Positions 53,801 through 62,800 of a DNA stretch of 64,000 nt are shown piece by piece. A model generated the notes under the pieces. It had not been told where the DNA came from and made no database searches. It saw nothing but the letters and a program-made list of their open reading frames with translations. Within the stretch, counting starts at the first letter, position 1. Each line of letters begins with the position of its first letter. The stretch covers positions 12,407,625-12,471,624 of the forward strand of contig OX392542.1 in NCBI GenBank assembly GCA_947623455.1. The letters are read 5' to 3'. A program made the position numbers and the translations under genes. Source of the DNA: Mimachlamys varia. Lineage: Eukaryota; Mollusca; Bivalvia; Pectinida; Pectinidae.

Positions 53801-56800
53801 CATTTTTTCTGGCCTTAGTTAATTTCACTTTTATTTAATAACTTCAGTCAATTTTTACTTTTTTTAATGACCTTTATAGTCAATTTTAGTGAAAAAGACA
53901 AAATCTCGGACAGTGACCAGCTGGATAGATAGACAGTGACCAGCTGGATAGACTTAATTAAGTTGACTTTTAATTATCAATACATTTTAAGCTTTTATTA
54001 ACATTTATCTAAGGTCTGCAAGCTCAACCCTGGATATACTGATGAAATGAAAGGAATAGAAATTGAGGTATCCCAGATAATCCAAATCATTCCCGACTAA
54101 CCTTGACTGATGTCTGGTACAGAAAGGTAACAGGATTACTGGCAAACTGTTTCTCCAGTACAATCTTCCCATGTGCTCCATAGATGTACCTAGGCACAAA
54201 CACCAGTATATTAGAACACGTACCAATAAAGCAGAATAATAAAACATCTATAATGGCCAAGTATACACACAGTAAAATCAAATACATGTATTTTCATTGG
54301 GCTTAAATTTTGAGGTTTTCCAACAAATGAGTAATCTCTTAAACAGAGAATGACTTTATAAACTGTATTAATTAAAATTGCTTTGTGGACCTATGAATAC
54401 TTAGACAAAGATTACTCACAAAATCAAAGAAATTATTTTTTAAAAATCCACAAAAAATTTTAGTTTAATTTACAGTATCCTATTCTGTAATAAGAATCTG
54501 TTACCAACCCGCCAAAGATCCTTTTTTTTCAGTCAGAAACATTTCTCAATCTGATAGTGGCGTCACAGTGGGTTTTCTAAAGTATCATAATGTAAATGTG
54601 TACGCTTACCACTTTCCACAGCACTATGGCCTAAAAAGGCTTTATACTGGGCCCTCATTGGTAGCCAGTTAACAATTTCAAAAAGACAAACATCTGTCGG
54701 ATTTACCATTGCGTGTCACTACTATTGACATTACAAGGGAGCTGAAACACTGTTAAATACTTGAGTTATAACCTGGATTCTTGCCCCAGAATGACTTACT
54801 TCCTGCCTACGAGAGGTAAAGCCCTGAGAGACACATGTGTCTGGCCAACATCCACACCAAGGCGGTCATGATACCTGAACAAAACAACACACAAAATTTG
54901 TTATACCGAACACCATATAATAAGCTATACTTGAATTCAACTGTTAATTTCTTGTAATGAAGGTGAATCACAGGCACTAGTCTCATCTGTCAATTAATCC
55001 TGCAACCACCACAGATATCGGCTGTCAACTACTGCCAGATATAGCAGTGCTTTATCTGTCAATACAAAATGCTTTGTCCATCAATACAATGCACATGGGC
55101 TTTCTCAGTTCTGACGGGACTGCGAAATGTTAAAGTATTTCTTGGTTGACTTATGATTTAATAATTGTGTTAAACGGTTGATCATCGTAATCAAATACAT
55201 TGCCTATTGGTATAATGTTTTCATACACATATGTGTGAAGTTACTTTCTGTAGACTTAAAAAGAATATAAGACTCTTTCATATGCGTGTATGTAGGATAG
55301 GGATATTCTACCCGAGGGGTCACAAAATGTGGTGAAACCCGAGGCTTGTCGAGGGTTTTACCACATTTTGTGATCCCGAGGGTGGAATATCCCTATCCTA
55401 CATACACACATAATGAAAGAGTCTTTTTCTCTCATATCAACTACCCGAATAAGCTCAAAAACCATGAAAAGATGTTTAAGCATGCTACCATTTTGAAATT
55501 TCAACTTTTTCCTTGAGCTATTTTGACGAAAACGAATTAGACAGCGAGTTTAAGTATACCCTATATTTGCAAACAAAGTTTGCGCAGAAAAATTAATCTC
55601 CTCTTCCTTGTGTTTATGTTTAAAATTTTGTGAAAGGTTTTAATTTTATCACGCCGTCGTTTTCTCTTTCCGGCATCAGAGTTTACTGTATTTGTGATGT
55701 CATGTCATTGTTGAGCCATTGTGACGTCACGTCGCGTGAAATGCTATGTAAGATTAAAAGACTCTTTCATATGCGTGTATGTAGGATAGGGATATTCTAC
55801 CCGAGGGGTCACAAAATGTGGTGAAACCCGAGGCTTGTCGAGGGTTTTACCACATTTTGTGATCCCGAGGGTGGAATATCCCTATCCTACATACACACAT
55901 AATGAAAGAGTCTTTTTCTCTCATATCAACTACCCGAATAAGCTCAAAAACCATGAAAATATGTTCAAACAGGCTACCATTTTGAAATTTCAACTTTTTC
56001 CTTGAGCGTTTTTGACGAAAACGATATAGACAGCGAGTTTAAGCATACCCTATATTTGCAAACAAAGTTTGCGCAGAAAAAATAATCTCCTCTTCCTGGT
56101 GTTTATGGTTAAAATTTTGTGAAAGGTTTTAATTTAATCACACCGTCGTTTTCTCTTTCCGGCATCAGAGTTTACCGTATTCGTGACGTCACGTCATTGT
56201 TGAGCCATTGTGACGTCACGTCGCGTGAAATGCTATGTAAGATAGATTTTTCTTACATAGCTTTCTTACATGGGCAACCTCTATCCAACATGGCGAGATA
56301 TGAGAGAAAGATTTTTCTTACATAGCTTTCTTACATGGGCAACCTCTATCCAACATGGCGAGATATGAGAGAAAGATTTTTCTTACATAGCTTTCTTACA
56401 TGGGCAAACTCTATCCAACATGGCGAGATATGACAGAAAGATTTTTCTTACATAGCTTTCTTACATGGGCAAACTCTATCCAACATGGCGAGATATGACA
56501 GAAAGATTTTTCTTACATAGCTTTCTTACATGGGCAAACTCTATCCAACATGGCGAGATATGACAGAAAGATTTTTCTTACATAGCTTTCTTACATGGGC
56601 AAACTCTATCCAACATGGCGAGATATGACAGAAAGATTTTTCTTACATAGCTTTCTTACATGGGCAAACTCTATCCAACATGGCGAGATATGACAGAAAG
56701 ATTTTTCTTACATAGCTTTCTTACATGGGCAAACTCTATCCAACATGGCGAGATATGACAGAAAGATTTTTCTTACATAGCTTTCTTACATGGGCAAACT

Positions 56801-59800
56801 CTATCCAACATGGCGAGATATGACAGAAAGATTTTTCTTACATAGCTTTCTTACATGGGCAAACTCTATCCAACATGGCGAGATATGACAGAAAGATTTT
56901 TCTTACATAGCTTTCTTACATGGGCAAACTCTATCCAACATGGCAAGATATGACAGAAAGATTTTTCTTACATAGCTTTCTTACATGGGCAAACTCTATC
57001 CAACATGGCGAGATATGACAGAAAGATTTTTCTTACATAGCTTTCTTACATGGGCAAACTCTATCCAACATGGCAAGATATGACAGAAAGATTTTTCTTA
57101 CATAGCTTTCTTACATGGGCAAACTCTATCCAACATGGCGAGATATGACAGAAAGATTTTTCTTACATAGCTTTCTTACATGGGCAAACTCTATCCAACA
57201 TGGCGAGATATGAGAGAAAGATTTTTCTTACATAGCTTTCTTACATGGGCAAACTCTATCCAACATGGCGAGATATGAGAGAAAGATTTTTCTTACATAG
57301 CTTTCTTACATGGGCAAACTCTATCCAACATGGCGAGATATGACAGAAAGATTTTTCTTACATAGCTTTCTTACATGGGCAAACTCTATCCAACATGGCG
57401 AGATATGACAGAAAGATTTTTCTTACATAGCTTTCTTACATGGGCAAACTCTATCCAACATGGCGAGATATGACAGAAAGATTTTTCTTACATAGCTTTC
57501 TTACATGGGCAAACTCTATCCAACATGGCGAGATATGAGAGAATAGGACTAAATTGTATTGTGCCTTATATAAAGTAGTAAATAGTCCTGAATGGATATG
57601 TTCCTATGCGACAAAGCCGGTGCATGGCTTCAGTGCAATAAAAGGTAAACAGATGGCGTTTTTGCTCTGTTTAATGTGAATATTTGTGTTAAATGATAGC
57701 AGGATAAACAGTATTACACTGTAAGTATCCTACAATACAAGGTTTATTCTTGGCTCGGGATGAAAAGAGGAAGATGGCTCGCAATCTCCTCTTTTCTTAT
57801 CCTTGCTAAAAATAAACATTGTATTTTAAGATACTGACCATGTATTCTCTACATAATATACCGTAAATATTTAAGGATACTAAGACAGGCAAAAAGTATA
57901 TTGACAGATGTGGCTAGTTGCTACAGGTGAGTTTATCATGACAGCATAGTATATTAGTACACAGCATATATACAATATGAAATAGTAAATATGGATGAAC
58001 AGAAAACATAGGTATGTGTTGCAAATTGGTTTCACAAATGAAGTTTGACTTTCAGAACAAAAAAATTCTGTATAAAGTATTAGTTTGACAATTATTTTCA
58101 ATGAAACATGACTTTTGTTAGTACAAATATGTACAGTAATACTCATAAGAGATTTCCCATTTGCTGTTTAACAAAGGTTCAGTTTAGTATAAAATATAAA
58201 ACTCCATTTTAGCTAACATCATGATGTTCGAACTGATATACCATCAATTAATGGTATGCCAATTTCAAAAAAAAAAAAATTCAAGGCTACAACAGATTGG
58301 ATTTTCAAAAACTGCTGTTGAGGTATTCAAAATTGAATCTTTTGTAACAGTTATTGACTGAGGTATTTGTTCTATATTTTGGGGTCAATAGATATAGTAC
58401 ACCTTGGAGCACCTGATAAATCGCCTCTGTGGTAAGGAACCATTGCCTACCTCTCCCTGATGGCCACTACATCCTTCCTCCAGATGACTTGGTCGGTCTT
58501 GTTCATCTCTTCTTCTGTAACTCTGGTCCTAGTCTGACCTCCCTCCTTGGTAGTACTCAGCTCATATCTACAAACAGGGCAACAAATGTGGGTTTTGTCT
58601 GTTTTATTTCCTATTAATAGATATGGCCCCGGTTTCATCAACGTTCCTTAACTTAAGGAAATTCCTTAGCTTAAAATTCACCATAGGAAAGCATTATAGA
58701 ATTTAAGGAAAGTCTTATAACTAAGGATTTCTCCTTAAATTTTGTAATGCTTTCCTATGGAGAATTTTGTCAGATTTTAGTGGTGGAGGAAATCTGGACT
58801 TCCAAGAGAAAAAAACGCCAACCAACATTGTTATATGACTTGGTGAATACATCTTTCTGATTGGCCGAAAGGCAGGCTAGAGGTTTTGACAAAATGCGAT
58901 ATTAACCTGAAAATGCACGCGAGGTTAACAACACATACACTAAAAATAGTATCAGGGAATTCCCAGACGATTTGGTATTTTCGACCAATCAGAAAGCCGG
59001 AAAGTCGATTGTCGGGCACTTCCGTTGTCAACAAAAATGGCAGACACTGAAGGTGCTGTGCTTCATGAGCAAAACAAAAGCAGATTTGCCACGGTTACAC
59101 AGCAATATCTGCAAAAGATATTGTCTGACAAAGATGCAAAGAATACCAAACATACAACAAAACAGTTAATGACTGTTTTTAAGGTTAATATGAGGATTTG
59201 TCGACCCTCGCAAAGTGATGTTCCCTTCGGCCTCCGGCCTCGGGGAACATCACTTTGCTCAGGTCGACAAATCCTCATATTAACCTTAAAAACAGTCAAT
59301 AATTGTATATTAAATAGTACCTGCCAACTATACCATGTAGGCATCAAACTTGCTACCCAGAAGCAGAAGGCTAGTGGGGTAGCAGAATGTCAAGACACCG
59401 TATCCACCTGGACATCCCCGGGGGGCAAGTTTCGTGAGGGATACAGGTATACACAAAGAATAATCAGCATTATTACTGGGGGTATTTCATTTAACAATTA
59501 AATATTGTGTATAAACCATTAAGTTACTTTCATGTTAAATATAACTTAAAGTTAATTTTGCTGCCGTGAAATGTATGATCATATAGCTTAGCAGCCCTAC
59601 ATCAAAAATGAATTTGAAGATTTGGCCAAAATATGTCCTTGACAGGACAGAGTCCATCAGGAAGTCCATTGCTAGTTTTTTACAATTTTAAGGTGACAAA
59701 AGATCTAGATACGGAAGAATTATGCTTTGTTATTCATGTAGGGTGTTTTTTTCTCTTCAAAATACCAGATTTCAGGTAAAGAACCAAACCATATTGTCAC

Positions 59801-62800
59801 CAGATCACACTCACCTTGTGTTGCCATCGGAGACAGAGATAACCTTGACCTCTATCATGTGTGGCCAGTTCACAAACACGTTCTGGTGCAGCACGGAGTT
59901 GGCAATAGATTTCATATCCTGAAAACACAAAATTATTTCTGAAAAATCTGGATTTTCATAGGAGTTTATAGCTTTACAAATTTGAGCATGAGAACAAGTT
60001 CTAGTATCAATACAGTGGTAAAATGATTGTCGGTTTACTTACTTCACAATGTATATATTCAAACATACATGAAGACAAGAATTTAGTTAACAATGTTTAT
60101 TTCACAATTTATTTAAAGTGCTTACCAAATACTTATTTTGTTCTTTAATTATGAAAATATGTCTCAATGATGATTTTTAAAATAACAGCAATAAACATCT
60201 TATTTGATAACAGCAGAGAAATAATTCATTCTAAATTGACTAAATATATCACATCAAGATTGAGTTCTCATTATAATCACATTGTGTAGATGAAAAAATT
60301 CAAATTTATGTGAATGTTATACCATGACACTAAATTTTTTCTTCCTCATTTATTTCTTGAGGTGAATCAACTTATAGCTATGAAAATTTGCCAATAGCTG
60401 AAGTTTTACATTTCTTTATCATTTTTCAAGAGGAAAATCAACATTTGCAGGAAACAAAAATTCTGAAAAATGCTGAAATCAGCCAAAAAGCTGAAAATAT
60501 TTTTCTCTGTAGCTTACAAAATTACAAAATCATCTAAGATGATGAACAAATTTTAAATATTTTGTACAGCAAACATCAACTTACCTCTTCTTCACTCCGT
60601 ACTAGAGAGAGCATCATGTTTTCTCCACGACTATTGGCTGAGAACACTTTCACACCCTCTTTCTTCAGGTAGGCCTGGAAATGGATTCGCAAAATTCTTT
60701 ATTGCAAGAAAAAACCTTTCTATGGACTTGCAGAGAACAGACCAAAATGTTCAGTATTTGGACAGACATGGACAAAGACTCATAATAATAAACCATGCTG
60801 GTCTAAAAACTTTTGCTTTTAAAACAGTTCAAATTATTGAATTTTTAAGATAGAGTCATCATAGAAGGAATTTGATGGAATCTGAATGGCAAATAAACAA
60901 ATAAAATGAATAGCTTCATCAGAAGGCATTTCTAGTCTCTGTACAGTACAAGCATTTAAAAACACCTAGTATTTTCTTGATTAAGATTGGATTTAATTTA
61001 GTATTTATTCTTACCAAAAAAAACAATATGAAATACTTTTCATACCTTATGAGGTAAATGTTTGAAGGTAGGAAAGCCGGGGAAGTAAACATCTTGTCGT
61101 GTTCCCTTTAGCAATCCTTTCTCAATAAGATCGCGGGGTAGCTGGAATTCATCCTTGGGAATCAGTGTTAATCTGAAAGTACCACATTACCATACAATAG
61201 GTAAATATAAAACATAATCTCATAATTTGATTGATGATAAACTACATTTAGTGGCCCAAATGGTAGTGCTAGGAGTTTCAATTAAAGATATGACACTCCG
61301 AGAAAACAGTCTTGGTCATCTTTTCACATCTGATCTGAAAATCAAAGTGCCCTTTTCACTGCACCAACCAACCATCCAACCATCCATTAAAAGATTTCAA
61401 CCAGTACAAACGGCAGCTTAACAGAAAATTTCACAGGCAGTTGTCATTTAATTTCAGCACAAGTTTCACAACTGTCCACAGGCAGTTGTCATTTAATTTC
61501 AGCACGGTACAAAATAATATGATTACACAATCTCTGAATCTTTTGTCTTTGGAGACTGGCCTGTTTAATGTAACCTTTGGATAATAGAAGAGACACTAGA
61601 GGTATAACACAGTACTCCTATGGCATAGGTGATTGCATGAGTTGGTGGAGTGAAAGAGGGTGGCGGTATGTGAGGGTAGCGGTAGATTCGGGTGGCGATA
61701 GGTCGAGGGTACACTGTACGTACTTGGCATGGTTATGTACCACATCTGGGAAAGTTCCCGGAGAGGAGGACAAGTGAGGGGGTAGTTTATCAAACAAATA
61801 GTCATAACACAGTACTTACTTGGCATGGTTATGTACCACATCTGGGAAAGTTCCCGGAGAGGAGGAAGGGTGAGGGGGTAGTTGTTCAAACACATAGTCA
61901 TAACACAGTACTTACTTGGCATGGTTATGTACCACATCTGGGAAAGTTCCCGGAGAGGAGGACGAGTGAGGGGGTAGTTGTTCAAACACATAGTCATAAC
62001 ACAGTACTTACTTGGCATGGTTATGTACCACATCTGGGAAAGTTCCCGGAGAGGAGGAAGGGTGAGGGGGTAGTTGTTCAGACACATAGTCGTAACACAG
62101 TACTTACTTGGCATGGTTATGTACCACATCTGGGAAAGTTCCCGGAGAGGAGGACGGGTGAGGGGGAAGTTGTTCAGACACATAGTCGTAACACAGTACT
62201 TACTTGCCATGGTTATGTACCACATCTGGGAAAGTTCCCGGAGAGGAGGACGAGTGAGGGGGAAGTTGTTCAGACACATAGTCGTAACACAGTACTTACT
62301 TGGCATGGTTATGTACCACATCTGGGAAAGTTCCCGGAGAGGAGGACGGGTGAGGGGGAAGTTGTTCAGACACATAGTCGTAACACAGTACTTACTTGGC
62401 ATGGTTATGTACCACATCTGGGAAAGTTCCCGGAGAGGAGGACGAGTGAGGGGGTAGTTTATCAAACAAATAGTCGTAACACAGTACTTACTTGGCATGG
62501 TTATGTACCACATCTGGGAAAGTTCCCGGAGAGGATGACGGGTGAGGGGGAAGTTGTTCAGACACATAGTCTTAACACAGTACTTACTTGGCATGGTTAT
62601 GTACCACATCTGGGAAAGTTCCCGGAGAGGAGGACGGGTGAGGGGGAAGTTGTTCAGACACATAGTCGTAACACAGTACTTACTTGGCATGGTTATGTAC
62701 CACATCTGGGAAAGTTCCCGGAGAGGAGGAAGGGTGAGGGGGTAGTTGTTCAAACACATAGTCATAACACAGTACTTACTTGGCATGGTTATGTACCACA

